From the NCBI GenBank assembly GCA_947502975.1, contig CANNBV010000003.1:372001-436000 (forward strand): DNA of 64,000 nt. The letters are read 5' to 3'. A model generated the notes under the pieces. The model had not been told where the DNA came from. It was given only the letters and a program-made list of their open reading frames with translations, and did no database searches. Shown here one piece after another: positions 27,127 to 35,531 of this stretch. This DNA is from an uncultured Flavobacteriaceae bacterium (GTDB taxonomy: Bacteria > Bacteroidota > Bacteroidia > Flavobacteriales > Flavobacteriaceae). The position numbers were made by a program, and so were the translations under genes. Position 1 is the first letter of the stretch. Each line of letters opens with the position of its first letter.

Positions 27127-27264
27127 GTTTTTCTATGTTAACCAGATTGATTTTATTAATAGTTTAAAGTATATTAGTTAAGTAAGACATAAATCTTATC
27201 TAACAGAACATCAATTTATTAATTTAAAAGAAATTCTTAAACAAAGTAATGGTCATTATTTGAC

Positions 27265-28083
27265 ATGAAAAAATTAATTTATACACCATTCCCAAGGCCC
27301 AAGGGAAATATCAGAAATATTCTGAACGTTTTTTTGTTGGGGTTCATAGCTAGTTTATTCATTATTTTTTTTAAACCATTTGGGATTGAACACAATGGCA
27401 TTTTATATTACAAGTTAATACTAATCCTAATGGGGTTAATTTTCTCTCTGTCTATCTATCTTATGGAGTTTCTTATTCCAAGCGTTTTCAAAAGAATATT
27501 TCTAAAGTGGACTTTTGGAAAAGCAATTTTATGGTATACTTGGATGATACTTTATGTTAGTGCCATAATGTTCACTGTTAAGAGCTTTCTAGCAGGGTTT
27601 AATGACTTTACAATACTCGAATACACAAATGTTATAGGAAGAATTTCCGGTATAGGGTTAATCGTAACCTTTTTTACCTTAGGAATAATTAATTATTTCA
27701 ATCGTCAAAAGATTTCTTTGATATCTTCAAGAGAAAAATATCAAATTACCGCCCCTAAAGTAAAACCTTTAGAACTCAACCTGAATGAAGTCATGTATAT
27801 TATGAGTGATGATAATTATGTTGATATTCACCTTAACTCAAATGGTAAAAGAGATAAAATAATTTTTCGTTCTAGCCTTAAGAATATTGAAGATCAAATT
27901 GTAAATCCGTTATCTCCTATATATCGTTGTCATCGTCAATTTTTAATTAATATTAATTTCTTCAAAATAAAAAGTAGAAAAGCTAGAAACACGTTACTTA
28001 CACTTAAAGAATTTGAAGACGAAATACCTGTATCCAATAAATATTCAAAGGATATTTTAAACCTTATGCAAGTTCGCCCCTAA
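27265..28083 (+). CDS. LytTR-domain transcriptional regulator with transmembrane N-terminus
   Basis: The 272-residue protein has four transmembrane helices in residues 15-150 (VFLLGFIASLFIIFFKPFGI, ILILMGLIFSLSIYLMEFLI, ILWYTWMILYVSAIMF, GIGLIVTFFTLGII). A LytTR DNA-binding domain covers about 170-270 (NEVMYIMSDDNYVDIHL, SPIYRCHRQFLININFFKI). It is a membrane-bound variant without a receiver domain, common in Bacteroidetes. It may sense a membrane signal and regulate the following secreted cupin gene (94 bp downstream). Target unknown. Confidence 0.88.
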   Translation: MKKLIYTPFPRPKGNIRNILNVFLLGFIASLFIIFFKPFGIEHNGILYYKLILILMGLIFSLSIYLMEFLIPSVFKRIFLKWTFGKAILWYTWMILYVSAIMFTVKSFLAGFNDFTILEYTNVIGRISGIGLIVTFFTLGIINYFNRQKISLISSREKYQITAPKVKPLELNLNEVMYIMSDDNYVDIHLNSNGKRDKIIFRSSLKNIEDQIVNPLSPIYRCHRQFLININFFKIKSRKARNTLLTLKEFEDEIPVSNKYSKDILNLMQVRP

Positions 28084-28177
28084 ATCTTGCTCATTGCCCA
28101 CAAAGCCTTTAAAATATTGATTTTTAAGTTTTCTGTGTTATTCATTTGTAACATATAACTTTAAAAATATTCATCAA

Positions 28178-29011
28178 ATGAAAACATTAAAAACTTTTAT
28201 TGCCATAGCATTTTATGGTTTATTTACAACGATTACATTAGCTCAAAGCATTAGCATTTCAACTGTAATATCAAGTATTACAAATGAAACCAAAAAAGAA
28301 GCAGAAAGAATTATAGCTTCTTTTGTTAATGATTATAAAAATGATAGACATGCAACCGAAACACGCATTGTTGGTATTGAAATTCCTGAAGTAAATGGTC
28401 AATGGACTATTAGTGTTACTGGTAAGGAAATTGATAAAAAGAAATGGGAGGTTATACTTGAAGATGGCTTACCTAATATTAAAACCTATGTTTATCGTAT
28501 TGAATTTGAAACATTGAAAGCGATCAATGAAGGTAGAATAAATGCACTTACTGCACAAGCTAAGGCCTTTTCTAGCGATTATGCACCAATGGATGTCTAT
28601 GAAATTAATGATTACAGCCCAACTGAAGATGAAGATAGTGCTTTAAATTCATTTTCGTTTCATTTTTGGACTAGAGGCTTTCCTGAAGTAATTCCTTTTC
28701 GTCCAGATGCTACGCGAAGAGCTCACGGTTCTGGAGTTACTATTTTTTATTATGAAAAAGGATTACGTACTGGTTGGTACAATATTCTTCCAGGCGAGCG
28801 AGTACGTGAAGATGCTAGAGAACAAGCAATGCCTTTTCCTATGATGGGTGTAATGATTAAAGGAACCGCAAAAGGTATTGTAGATGGAGAATCCATTACA
28901 GTTTCTGAAGGAAATACTGTATTTATACCTGCAAATGTACACCATAAATGGTGGAATGAATCTGACACACCAGTAGAATTGATCCTTATTATGTTTGGCA
29001 AAGGTGCTTAA
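28178..29011 (+). CDS. Secreted cupin-domain protein
   Basis: The 277-residue protein has a signal peptide (AFYGLFTTITLAQ). The N-terminal 100 residues form an unrecognised alpha/beta domain (KKKWEVILEDGLPNIKTYVY). The C-terminal 130 residues are a cupin_2 fold: GWYNILPGE, then GVMIKGTAKGIVDGESI and VFIPANVHHKWWNESD. The His pair in NVHHKW fits a metal site, but the first cupin motif lacks the usual His cluster, so metal use is uncertain. Role unknown. A strong terminator follows. Confidence 0.75.
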   Translation: MKTLKTFIAIAFYGLFTTITLAQSISISTVISSITNETKKEAERIIASFVNDYKNDRHATETRIVGIEIPEVNGQWTISVTGKEIDKKKWEVILEDGLPNIKTYVYRIEFETLKAINEGRINALTAQAKAFSSDYAPMDVYEINDYSPTEDEDSALNSFSFHFWTRGFPEVIPFRPDATRRAHGSGVTIFYYEKGLRTGWYNILPGERVREDAREQAMPFPMMGVMIKGTAKGIVDGESITVSEGNTVFIPANVHHKWWNESDTPVELILIMFGKGA

Positions 29012-29084
29012 TATTTGTAGCGTTACATTAGACAAATTGTATCTAATAATAACCGTACTACTTTATAAAAATATATCAAAAAAC

Positions 29085-29116
29085 AAAAAACGCTCTATCT
29101 AAATAGAGCGTTTTTT
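29085..29116. terminator. Bidirectional intrinsic terminator
   Basis: AAAAAACGCTCTAT pairs perfectly with ATAGAGCGTTTTTT across CTAA, between the convergent cupin and FAS1 genes. Confidence 0.9.
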
Positions 29117-29141
29117 CTTTTTCATAGCAGTTTCCTCCCAA

Positions 29142-29654
29142 TTACTTAGGCATCACTACCGAATCAATTACGTGAATAACACCATTACTCCCCATTACAT
29201 CTGTCATAATTATTTCACTATAATTTCCGTTTTGGTCTTTCAACCATATTTTCCCGTCTTTTTGCTTAACAGTTAACTTTTGTCCATTTAGCGTCTTTAA
29301 GGTTACCATACCTTTATTCTTTTTTAAAGCTGCCACTACTGCTTTAGCATCTAACTTTCCAGATACAACATGGTAAGTTAATATGTTGGTTAAAGCTTTT
29401 TTGTTTTCTGGCTTTAACAAAGAATTTAAGGTATTGGAATCAATTTTTCCAAAAGCACTATTGTTTGGCGCAAATACTGTAAACGGCCCATCACCTTGTA
29501 AGGCTCCCACTAAATCAGCAGCTTTTAATGCTGCCACTAATGTTGAGAAATCTTCGTTACCAACGGCAACATCAACAATTGTTTTTTGAGCAGTTGCAAA
29601 TTGACTTACTGTTAAAGCCACTACTGTAGTTAAAATAAACACTAACTTTTTCAT
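29142..29654 (-). CDS. Secreted fasciclin (FAS1) domain protein
   Basis: The 170-residue protein has a signal peptide (VALTVSQFATAQ) and a single FAS1 domain. It carries the H1 motif GPFTVFAPNNSAFGKI, the YH motif NILTYHVVSGKL, and the closing GVIHVIDSVVMPK. FAS1 domains mediate cell-surface adhesion. It is divergent from an ECF sigma/RskA pair, a partnership seen in other Bacteroidetes, which suggests that the sigma factor controls it. Confidence 0.92.
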   Translation of the reverse strand: MKKLVFILTTVVALTVSQFATAQKTIVDVAVGNEDFSTLVAALKAADLVGALQGDGPFTVFAPNNSAFGKIDSNTLNSLLKPENKKALTNILTYHVVSGKLDAKAVVAALKKNKGMVTLKTLNGQKLTVKQKDGKIWLKDQNGNYSEIIMTDVMGSNGVIHVIDSVVMPK

Positions 29655-29782
29655 AATAATTATATTTTTTGGTTAAACTAAATTGCACTTTTTTCGTTTT
29701 TTGAAGTGCTTTCATTTATATTTACACAGGTTTGTTTCCTCTGGATGAATCACTCCCATTTTTTGGGAAATCTTTAACATTT

Positions 29783-30340
29783 ATGCGTAACGACAAGGCA
29801 CTCATATCTAATCTTAAAAACAAAGATGAAGCTGCGCTATCACAGCTTTATGATGCTTATGCACCTGCTATTTATGGAGTTATCGTAAGAATGTGCAGAG
29901 ATGAACAACAGGCACAAAATATTTTACAGGATACGTTTTTAACCATTTGGGAGAAAGCACATCAGTACAATCCGGAAAAAGGAAAGTTTTATACTTGGGC
30001 ATATAGAATTGCGAAGAACAAAACACTAAACTTTTTACGAGCAGATAAGAAGCTCATCCAAACCGAGGATTTAAGTGTATATAAAGATAAAACCCAAACA
30101 GTAAAAAGTGAAGTTGACACGTTTCAGCTTAAGGGATATTTAAATCAATTAGAGCCGCATCACAGAAAAGCTCTAGAATTGGTCTACTTTAATGGCTTAA
30201 CACACAGAGAAGCCCATGAGGAAATGAATGTGCCTCTAGGAACCTTTAAGTCATATATAAAACAAGCCTTAAAAAAACTTAAATTGAGTTACGATAAGGC
30301 CATTGTATGGTTGTTGATTATAATTGAAGTGATACGATGA
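29783..30340 (+). CDS. ECF-type RNA polymerase sigma factor
   Basis: The protein has about 185 residues. Region 2 includes LYDAYAPAIYGVIVRMC and NILQDTFLTIWEKAHQYNPE. Region 4 includes LEPHHRKALELVYFNGLTHR and PLGTFKSYIKQALKKLK. It is of the SigK type that pairs with RskA anti-sigma factors. The ORF track starts at TTG 29732; ATG 29783 (MRNDKALISNL) is preferred because it fits the family's usual N-terminus. The stop overlaps the next start by 4 bp (ATGA). Confidence 0.92.
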   Translation: MRNDKALISNLKNKDEAALSQLYDAYAPAIYGVIVRMCRDEQQAQNILQDTFLTIWEKAHQYNPEKGKFYTWAYRIAKNKTLNFLRADKKLIQTEDLSVYKDKTQTVKSEVDTFQLKGYLNQLEPHHRKALELVYFNGLTHREAHEEMNVPLGTFKSYIKQALKKLKLSYDKAIVWLLIIIEVIR

Positions 30341-31113
30341 TGGATAAAGCCTACATATTAAAAAACGGCATAATAGAGCAATATCTATTGGGTGAGCTTT
30401 CTTCTGAAGATGAGCTTATTCTTGAACGTCTATTGAAAACAGATGAAGAATTAAAAACTAGGTTTAATGTAGTTGAATCTAATTTTGAAGCTATGGCTTT
30501 TGATAATGCTATTGTTCCTCCAGATGATGTAAAAGCACATTTAATGTCAAGTGTAAAAGGTGCTGAGACAAAAGTTGTATCATTACCAAAAAGGAATTCA
30601 TCAAAAAATTATTTAGCCGTTGTCGCTAGTATTGCAGCAGTTTTAGTGATTGGTAGTGTTTGGATGTATTCACAATTAAATGACACCAAACAGCAATTAC
30701 AGATTGCTGAAGAAAAAAACTCACTATTATTAAAAGATCTTGAAGGTTTAAAAACTAATATGGTAAAAGCTACAGCTTGGTTAGATCTACTAAATTCTCC
30801 AGATACTAAACAATATATCCTAAACGGAAATGCACTGTCTCCTGAAGCCAAAGTAGTTAGTTATGTGAATCACAAGGAAAAAAGAGTTGTTGTAAATACA
30901 TTAGCGCTACCAAAATTAGATGCTGAACACGATTATCAAATGTGGGCTGATGTTGATGGTGAAATGATTGATATGGGCGTCATTAAAAAAGATGCTCATT
31001 TATTAGCTATGAATTATATTGAAAATGCTGCATCTCTTAATATCACTATTGAACCTACTGGAGGCAGCGACCATCCCACAGTTTCTAGACTTATAACTAA
31101 TGTGTATTTGTAA
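30337..31113 (+). CDS. Anti-sigma factor, RskA family
   Basis: The 258-residue protein has a cytoplasmic N-terminal anti-sigma segment (IIEQYLLGELSSEDELILER). One transmembrane helix follows (LAVVASIAAVLVIGSVWMY, about 89-107), then a short coiled coil. The periplasmic RskA domain has HDYQMWADVDGEMIDMG and LNITIEPTGGSDHPT. It should hold the co-encoded ECF sigma factor at the membrane until a signal frees it. The 4-bp overlap with the sigma gene indicates translational coupling. Confidence 0.92.
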   Translation: MMDKAYILKNGIIEQYLLGELSSEDELILERLLKTDEELKTRFNVVESNFEAMAFDNAIVPPDDVKAHLMSSVKGAETKVVSLPKRNSSKNYLAVVASIAAVLVIGSVWMYSQLNDTKQQLQIAEEKNSLLLKDLEGLKTNMVKATAWLDLLNSPDTKQYILNGNALSPEAKVVSYVNHKEKRVVVNTLALPKLDAEHDYQMWADVDGEMIDMGVIKKDAHLLAMNYIENAASLNITIEPTGGSDHPTVSRLITNVYL

Positions 31114-31119
31114 TGAATA

Positions 31120-32025
31120 CTAGTCTAATAAATCTTCTAGGGCTGGTTTTAAATGATGGAACTTAAATTTAAAACCTTTATTTTCTATCTCTTTAGAACT
31201 TACACGCTGGCTTTCAAATAATATAATATGCATTTCACCTAAAACCAGTTTCATCATAAATTTTGGAATATTAGGGAGAAACAAAGGTTTTTTAAGCACT
31301 TTTGCTGCAGTTTTGGTGAGTTCAGCATTGGTAACTGGGTTTGGCGCAACACCATTGTAAATACCTTCAAGTCCACTTTCTAAAACAAATAAAAACGTTC
31401 TTGCTAAATCATAAATATGTATCCAAGATTGCCATTGTTTACCGCTTCCAAAAGCAGCACCTGCTCCAAGTTTAATAGGTTTTACTATTTCTTTTAATGC
31501 GCCTCCACTATCTGATAAAACTAACCCTATTCTAACTTTTGAGACCTTAATATTTAATTTTGAAAAGCCATCAACCGCTTTTTCCCAAGCCTGTACCACT
31601 TCTCCAAGAAAAGAATCACTGTCTTCTTTATGGGTTTGATCGTAATAGTTTACGAGTGAATCTGGATAAATACCAATGGCACTAGCTGATACAATTTGTT
31701 TTATGGAATGCGATTCTCCTTTTAGTGTATCTATGAGTAATTGCGTGCTTTCTACTCTACTATTTATTACTTCTGTTTTATAAGATTCTGTCCACCGCTT
31801 AGAAATTGAGGCTCCAGCTAGATGGATAATAGCATCTACATCTTTAAAACAGTTTATGTCTATTTCTCGGGTATCTATATTCCAATAAAATCCTTTATAG
31901 TTATCGCTTTGAGATAGTTTAGACTTACGAGTTGTAAGATAATTGACTTGTATATTTTTAACATGGCAGAGCTTGACAATTTCTTGTCCGACTAATCCCG
32001 TAGCTCCTGTAATTAATACGCGCAT
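31120..32025 (-). CDS. TIGR01777-family NAD-dependent epimerase/dehydratase
   Basis: The 301-residue extended SDR has the Rossmann motif ITGATGLVGQEIV at its N-terminus, DAIIHLAGASISKRW near 85, and the family-specific RIGLVLSDSGGALKEIVKP and WQSWIHIYDLART. The C-terminal DUF1731-like segment is present (KKPLFLPNIPKFMMKLVLGE). The group (YfcH, SDR39U1) has no firmly known substrate. It lies 124 bp after mnmD on the same strand and converges on rskA with a 6-bp gap. Confidence 0.9.
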   Translation of the reverse strand: MRVLITGATGLVGQEIVKLCHVKNIQVNYLTTRKSKLSQSDNYKGFYWNIDTREIDINCFKDVDAIIHLAGASISKRWTESYKTEVINSRVESTQLLIDTLKGESHSIKQIVSASAIGIYPDSLVNYYDQTHKEDSDSFLGEVVQAWEKAVDGFSKLNIKVSKVRIGLVLSDSGGALKEIVKPIKLGAGAAFGSGKQWQSWIHIYDLARTFLFVLESGLEGIYNGVAPNPVTNAELTKTAAKVLKKPLFLPNIPKFMMKLVLGEMHIILFESQRVSSKEIENKGFKFKFHHLKPALEDLLD

Positions 32026-32149
32026 TTACTTTTTTATATAAATTTACGAAATGGTAAAGGCTAAGACTGAAAGTTTAAGTTAGGTTTAACAGAAATAATC
32101 TAGAAGTTTTTAATTTTCAAGGGTTACTTGCTATCCCTTAGGCTATAAA

Positions 32150-32857
32150 CTATTTCGTTGCACGAAGCATTTCTCGTTTTCCAGGAGGGCCTGGTAACCT
32201 TTCGACTGTAAAACCTACAGATTGCATAGCACGCCGCACACTACCTTTTGCAGAATACGTAACCAACACGCCTTTTTCTTTTAAAGCCATGTACATTTTT
32301 TTAAAGATAGTTTCTGTCCATAGTTCAGGTTGTACTCTAGCGCCGAATGCATCAAAATAGATGAGGTTGAATTTGTTTTTATCATCAATATCGTCAAACA
32401 TTTTTTCTTGCTTTGTAAGTGTAAAGTTTTCATTTATTTGATGTTGGTTTTCCCAACTTATATTGTGAATGTTTTGGAATACCATATCATGTGCTTCTGC
32501 GTTTAATTCTGTTACGTAATTGAGATGTACGATTTCATTTGAAGCTACTGGATAGCCTTCTACTCCAACATAATCAATCTTTAAATTTAGCTTTTTGGCC
32601 TCAAAAAAAGTGATGAATGCGTTAAGACCAGTGCCGAAGCCTATTTCAAGTATTGAAATATCTTGAGACTTTTCGACTGCGCTCGAAGTGACATCGGATT
32701 CTTTTTTTAGAGTATGAAATACATGATGCAGACCATGTTTAATAAACACATGATAGGCTTCTTGTATAGCACCGTGTTTAGAATGGTATTGCTCATTCCA
32801 CTCTGGAATATGAATGGTTGATGAACCATCTGCTGTAATGATGATTTCACGTTTCAT
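32150..32857 (-). CDS. mnmD: tRNA 5-methylaminomethyl-2-thiouridine methyltransferase MnmD
   Basis: The 235-residue SAM-dependent enzyme finishes the mnm5s2U34 wobble modification. The nucleotide-binding motif is LEIGFGTGLNAFI; the catalytic block is LIYFDAFGARVQPELW; the C-terminal signature is VERLPGPPGKREMLRA. It is the free-standing methyltransferase form, not fused to the MnmC oxidase. About 12 residues just before motif I (SDVTSSAVEKSQ) are encoded by a palindromic repeat that has entered the gene in frame (32665-32694). The loop is surface-like, so activity is probably kept. Confidence 0.9.
   Translation of the reverse strand: MKREIIITADGSSTIHIPEWNEQYHSKHGAIQEAYHVFIKHGLHHVFHTLKKESDVTSSAVEKSQDISILEIGFGTGLNAFITFFEAKKLNLKIDYVGVEGYPVASNEIVHLNYVTELNAEAHDMVFQNIHNISWENQHQINENFTLTKQEKMFDDIDDKNKFNLIYFDAFGARVQPELWTETIFKKMYMALKEKGVLVTYSAKGSVRRAMQSVGFTVERLPGPPGKREMLRATK
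32665..32694. repeat. Palindromic repeat inside mnmD
   Basis: The core TTCGACTGCGCTCGAA has TTCGA/TCGAA arms and ends in GTGACAT, the form of a repeat common in flavobacterial genomes. It keeps the mnmD frame. A related core (TTCGACTGAGCTCAG) occurs at 34628-34660. Confidence 0.6.
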
Positions 32858-32889
32858 GTGTGTCGCGATTAAAGTTCAAAGGTTGATTT

Positions 32890-32975
32890 GCGTTAGGGAT
32901 TGAACGGCATGTTTGAAATCCCCGACGAAGGAGGGATTGAGTAGTGAAAGCCCGACCCTTGTGGTAACGCCCAAA
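32890..32975. repeat. GCGTTAGGGATTG...AACGCCCAAAC repeat, copy 1
   Basis: The 86-bp intergenic element shares both ends and an inner block (GAAAGCCCGACCC, TTGTGG, TAACGCCCAAAC) with 44947-45014; the centres differ. The ends GCGTT and AACGC are inverted. It lies between the DUF4920 and mnmD genes. Confidence 0.75.
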
Positions 32976-32985
32976 CAAAAATATA

Positions 32986-33447
32986 CTATTGTGACACTAA
33001 AACACCATCTGCTTCAAAAGAATACGTGCGTTTAGGTGCTGTAATTGCAGCAATTTCTTCAGCTGATTTTCCTGCATCTTCTGCATAATGGCGTTGCTCA
33101 TCAACTGAAACCTCCTTGACATAGGCTTTGCCATTAATAACGACTTCTTTTCCTGCAATATCTGTAGGCACAAAAAAGCCATAATCTTTGAATTTTACCA
33201 TCACTTTTTTGTCTTCTCCCAGATCTAAAGTCATCCAACATCCTTTTGCTTGACAAACTTCAGTCACTTTTGCCTTCATTTTAGCGTCTATACTATCACC
33301 TTGTTGCATAGTCTCGTAATGTGCTGCCATAGATTTGGCAATTACTGCATCGTCTGTCACTATTTTTTTTCCGAATGATGTATAAGCGCTATCTTGGCAC
33401 GACCCTAAGGCTAAAACACATATTATCAGTAGTATTACAAATCTCAT
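32986..33447 (-). CDS. DUF4920 lipoprotein
   Basis: The 153-residue protein has a lipobox (LALGSC, Cys17). Its mature domain matches DUF4920: VCQAKGCWMTLDLGEDKKVM and FFVPTDIAGKEVVINGKAYV. The two conserved Cys in CQAKGCW might bind metal or form a disulphide. The acidic C-terminal section HYAEDAGKSAEEIAAI is also typical. It is probably periplasmic and monocistronic. Function unknown. Confidence 0.85.
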   Translation of the reverse strand: MRFVILLIICVLALGSCQDSAYTSFGKKIVTDDAVIAKSMAAHYETMQQGDSIDAKMKAKVTEVCQAKGCWMTLDLGEDKKVMVKFKDYGFFVPTDIAGKEVVINGKAYVKEVSVDEQRHYAEDAGKSAEEIAAITAPKRTYSFEADGVLVSQ

Positions 33448-33538
33448 AGTATAAAAAATTTTATTTTAAAGCATTTATGTAAATATACCGCTTTTTTGAG
33501 AATGAATTTTATAAATTTGTAGGCTAAATCAATGTATT

Positions 33539-34606
33539 ATGAGTGCTATAATCAACGCTATTGAGATTATAAAAACAGAGTCTAGCAAAATTAACGAGGT
33601 AGATTTTGATAATTTGAAGTTTGGAAGTGTATTTTCCGACCATATGTTGGTATGTGATTATAAAAATGGCAAGTGGGAGGCGCCAAAAATTATGCCTTAT
33701 CAACCACTTACTTTGGATCCTTCTTCTAAGATTTTCCATTATGGACAATCGGTCTTTGAGGGTATGAAAGCATATAAAGATGATAACAATAAAATTTGGC
33801 TGTTTAGACCTGAAGATAATTGTAAGCGCTTAAATATTTCGTCAAATCGTATGGCTATTCCTGAACTTCCTGAAGCATACTTCATGGATGGTTTGGTTGC
33901 TCTATTACAGTTAGATGAAGCTTGGATTCCTACTAATGAGGGTAGCTCATTATATGTACGTCCGTTTGTGTTTGCATCAGGAAATGGTTTCCATGCCTCT
34001 CCTGCAGATGAGTACAAGTTTATAATTTGTACTGCGCCTTCTGGCTCTTATTTTTCTGGTGAAGTTCGTGTATTGATTGAAGAGAAATATTCAAGATCTG
34101 CGGATGGTGGTGTTGGTTTTGCAAAAGCTGGTGGAAATTATGCAGGGCAGTTTTATCCAACACAATTGGCAAAAGCTAAAGGCTATCAACAAGTAATTTG
34201 GACAGACGACCATAAGCATGAATATATTGAAGAAGCTGGTGCCATGAATATTTTTGTGCGTATTGGTGACACTCTAATAACTGGTCCGACTAGCGACAGA
34301 ATACTGGATGGTATCACGCGTAAAAGTATTATTGAACTTGCTGAAAGTGAAAATATTGCTGTAGAAGTTAGAAAACTAACTGTTACTGAAGTGGTTGAAG
34401 CTGCTAAAAATGGGACGTTAAAAGAAATGTTTGGTGCCGGAACTGCTGCTGTAATTTCTCCTATTTCTGGTTTTGGTTATAAAGGTGAAGATTATGAGTT
34501 ACCAAAATTAGAAACGACGTATGCTGACTATTTGAAAAAGCGCATTACAGATATACAAACAAATAAAGCCGATGATCCTTTTGGATGGCGTTATGAGGTG
34601 AAATAA
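33539..34606 (+). CDS. ilvE: Branched-chain amino acid aminotransferase
   Basis: The 355-residue fold-type IV PLP enzyme carries the family motif QSVFEGMKAYKD near 75. The PLP-linked Lys is near 196 in KAGGNYAGQFYPTQLAK. The substrate loop is EYIEEAGAMNIFV and the C-terminus has FGAGTAAVISPISGFGYKGE. It transfers amino groups between glutamate and the 2-oxo acids of Leu, Ile and Val. The length fits the longer BCAT II-like group. It stands alone and is followed by a repeat remnant and a strong terminator. Confidence 0.94.
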   Translation: MSAIINAIEIIKTESSKINEVDFDNLKFGSVFSDHMLVCDYKNGKWEAPKIMPYQPLTLDPSSKIFHYGQSVFEGMKAYKDDNNKIWLFRPEDNCKRLNISSNRMAIPELPEAYFMDGLVALLQLDEAWIPTNEGSSLYVRPFVFASGNGFHASPADEYKFIICTAPSGSYFSGEVRVLIEEKYSRSADGGVGFAKAGGNYAGQFYPTQLAKAKGYQQVIWTDDHKHEYIEEAGAMNIFVRIGDTLITGPTSDRILDGITRKSIIELAESENIAVEVRKLTVTEVVEAAKNGTLKEMFGAGTAAVISPISGFGYKGEDYELPKLETTYADYLKKRITDIQTNKADDPFGWRYEVK

Positions 34607-34627
34607 GCCCTATAGCCCACCTATCCT

Positions 34628-34660
34628 CTTCGACTGAGCTCAGTGCAGGCTTGGGAGAGT
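34628..34660. repeat. Degraded palindromic repeat after ilvE
   Basis: CTTCGACTGAGCTCAGTG contains the palindrome CTGAGCTCAG and is followed by divergent sequence. It is probably a decayed copy of the family seen inside mnmD. Confidence 0.45.
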
Positions 34661-34676
34661 GATACTCGAACTTATA

Positions 34677-34706
34677 AAAAAGAGGAGCAAAATTTGCTCC
34701 TCTTTT
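34677..34706. terminator. Bidirectional intrinsic terminator
   Basis: AAAAGAGGAGCAAA faces TTTGCTCCTCTTTT between convergent ilvE and the pyrophosphohydrolase gene. Confidence 0.88.
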
Positions 34707-34727
34707 GTTTTGTTCTAAATGACAAAG

Positions 34728-35114
34728 TTATTTCTCTAAAATAGATTCTATATTCGGTTTAAAATAATTTGGACCTTTGAGTACTTTACCATCTTCCCGA
34801 TAAATAGGCTGTCCATCCTCTCCTAGTTTACTCATATTGCTACGTTGTATTTCATCAAATACTTCTTCTATTTTATGTTGCATTCCATGTTCTATAATTG
34901 TACCACATAAAATATAAAGCATATCGCCGAGCGCATCAGCTACTTCTACCAAATCATTATTGTTAGCAGCCTCAAAGTATTCTTCATTTTCTTCTTTCAT
35001 CAAATTGAAACGTAGTGTGTTTTTGTCTGAACCCAAATCTGCCTTAGGTGTTTCTCTATGTCCAATTTTAAATGCAGTATGAAATGCTTTTACAGCTTCA
35101 ATTTTATTTTTCAT
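34728..35114 (-). CDS. MazG-like nucleoside triphosphate pyrophosphohydrolase
   Basis: The 128-residue all-helical protein has the MazG/PRA-PH metal motif: KEENEEYFEAANNND, then VEVADALGDMLYILCG. The C-terminus has SNMSKLGEDGQPIYREDGKV. Enzymes of this group hydrolyse NTPs to NMP and pyrophosphate and often clean the nucleotide pool; the exact nucleotide is not clear. The gene is monocistronic, ends at a shared terminator, and is preceded by a short repeat remnant. Confidence 0.85.
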   Translation of the reverse strand: MKNKIEAVKAFHTAFKIGHRETPKADLGSDKNTLRFNLMKEENEEYFEAANNNDLVEVADALGDMLYILCGTIIEHGMQHKIEEVFDEIQRSNMSKLGEDGQPIYREDGKVLKGPNYFKPNIESILEK

Positions 35115-35127
35115 AAATAGGTGTTTT

Positions 35128-35156
35128 GTCTTTCCCGCGAAGGCGGAAATCTCATC
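35128..35156. repeat. TTTCCCGCGAAGGCGGAAATC repeat remnant
   Basis: TTTCCCGC/GCGGAAA arms around a short centre. A related ATCCCGC/GCGGGAT stem lies at 45848-45866. It is a different repeat type from the CTGAGCTTGTTTC family. Confidence 0.45.
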
Positions 35157-35165
35157 ATTATTAAT

Positions 35166-35173
35166 TAAATTTG
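35166..35173 (+). promoter_or_regulatory. -7 promoter element of the small membrane protein gene
   Basis: TAAATTTG, an exact TAnnTTTG box, 15 bases before ATG 35189. The ORF-track TTG start (35171) lies inside it. Confidence 0.5.
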
Positions 35174-35188
35174 CATAAAAATAGCTAT

Positions 35189-35371
35189 ATGTTTAGTAAA
35201 GGTCAAATCATTTTCGGAATTATATTTTTTGTGATCTTTGCTATCATCATTGGCTATACCTATCGCAAAGATTTAAAACTCCATAAACGCTTTTATGCTG
35301 GGAGTATTTGGATACTTATCGCTTTTATTGGATTTATCTTACTTATTAGTGCAATTAAATTTTTATTGTAA
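35189..35371 (+). CDS. Small two-helix membrane protein
   Basis: The 60-residue protein starts at ATG 35189 (MFSKGQIIFG). Helix 1 is IIFFVIFAIIIGYTY and helix 2 is GSIWILIAFIGFILLI, with a basic loop RKDLKLHKRFYAG between them. I recall similar short proteins in other Flavobacteriaceae. Promoter support is good. Function unknown. Confidence 0.65.
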   Translation: MFSKGQIIFGIIFFVIFAIIIGYTYRKDLKLHKRFYAGSIWILIAFIGFILLISAIKFLL

Positions 35372-35455
35372 ATAAAACTTTACACCTATTTTTTTTGCTT
35401 TTTATCTAGCATTTCCCTTTAACGCTACTTTTCTTTCTAAATTCAAAGGGTAAAT

Positions 35456-35473
35456 ATACCCAGTGTTGGGTAT
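35456..35473. promoter_or_regulatory. Candidate response-regulator operator, site 1
   Basis: ATACCCAGTGTTGGGTAT is a perfect 7-bp inverted repeat with a 4-bp spacer. Its centre (35464.5) is 38.5 bp upstream of the last G of the -7 box, a standard activator position. A near copy at 39918-39933 has the same distance to its own box. The T-run downstream means it could also fold as a terminator, but no plus-strand gene other than the 60-residue protein needs one here. Confidence 0.6.
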
Positions 35474-35495
35474 TTTTTCACATTCACCAAGTCTT

Positions 35496-35503
35496 CATAT
35501 TTG
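35496..35503 (+). promoter_or_regulatory. -7 promoter element of the protease/kinase operon
   Basis: CATATTTG matches TAnnTTTG at all but the first base, with ATG 35532 28 bp downstream. A weak box with an upstream palindrome suits an activated promoter. Confidence 0.5.
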
Positions 35504-35531
35504 TAACATCAATTAATTAACCATTACCCTC

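Noticed and set aside
35452-35480. Palindrome at 35456 read only as a terminator
   Set aside because: A T-run follows it, but the matched copy at 39918 with identical promoter spacing lacks a clean T-run, so an operator is the better single explanation.
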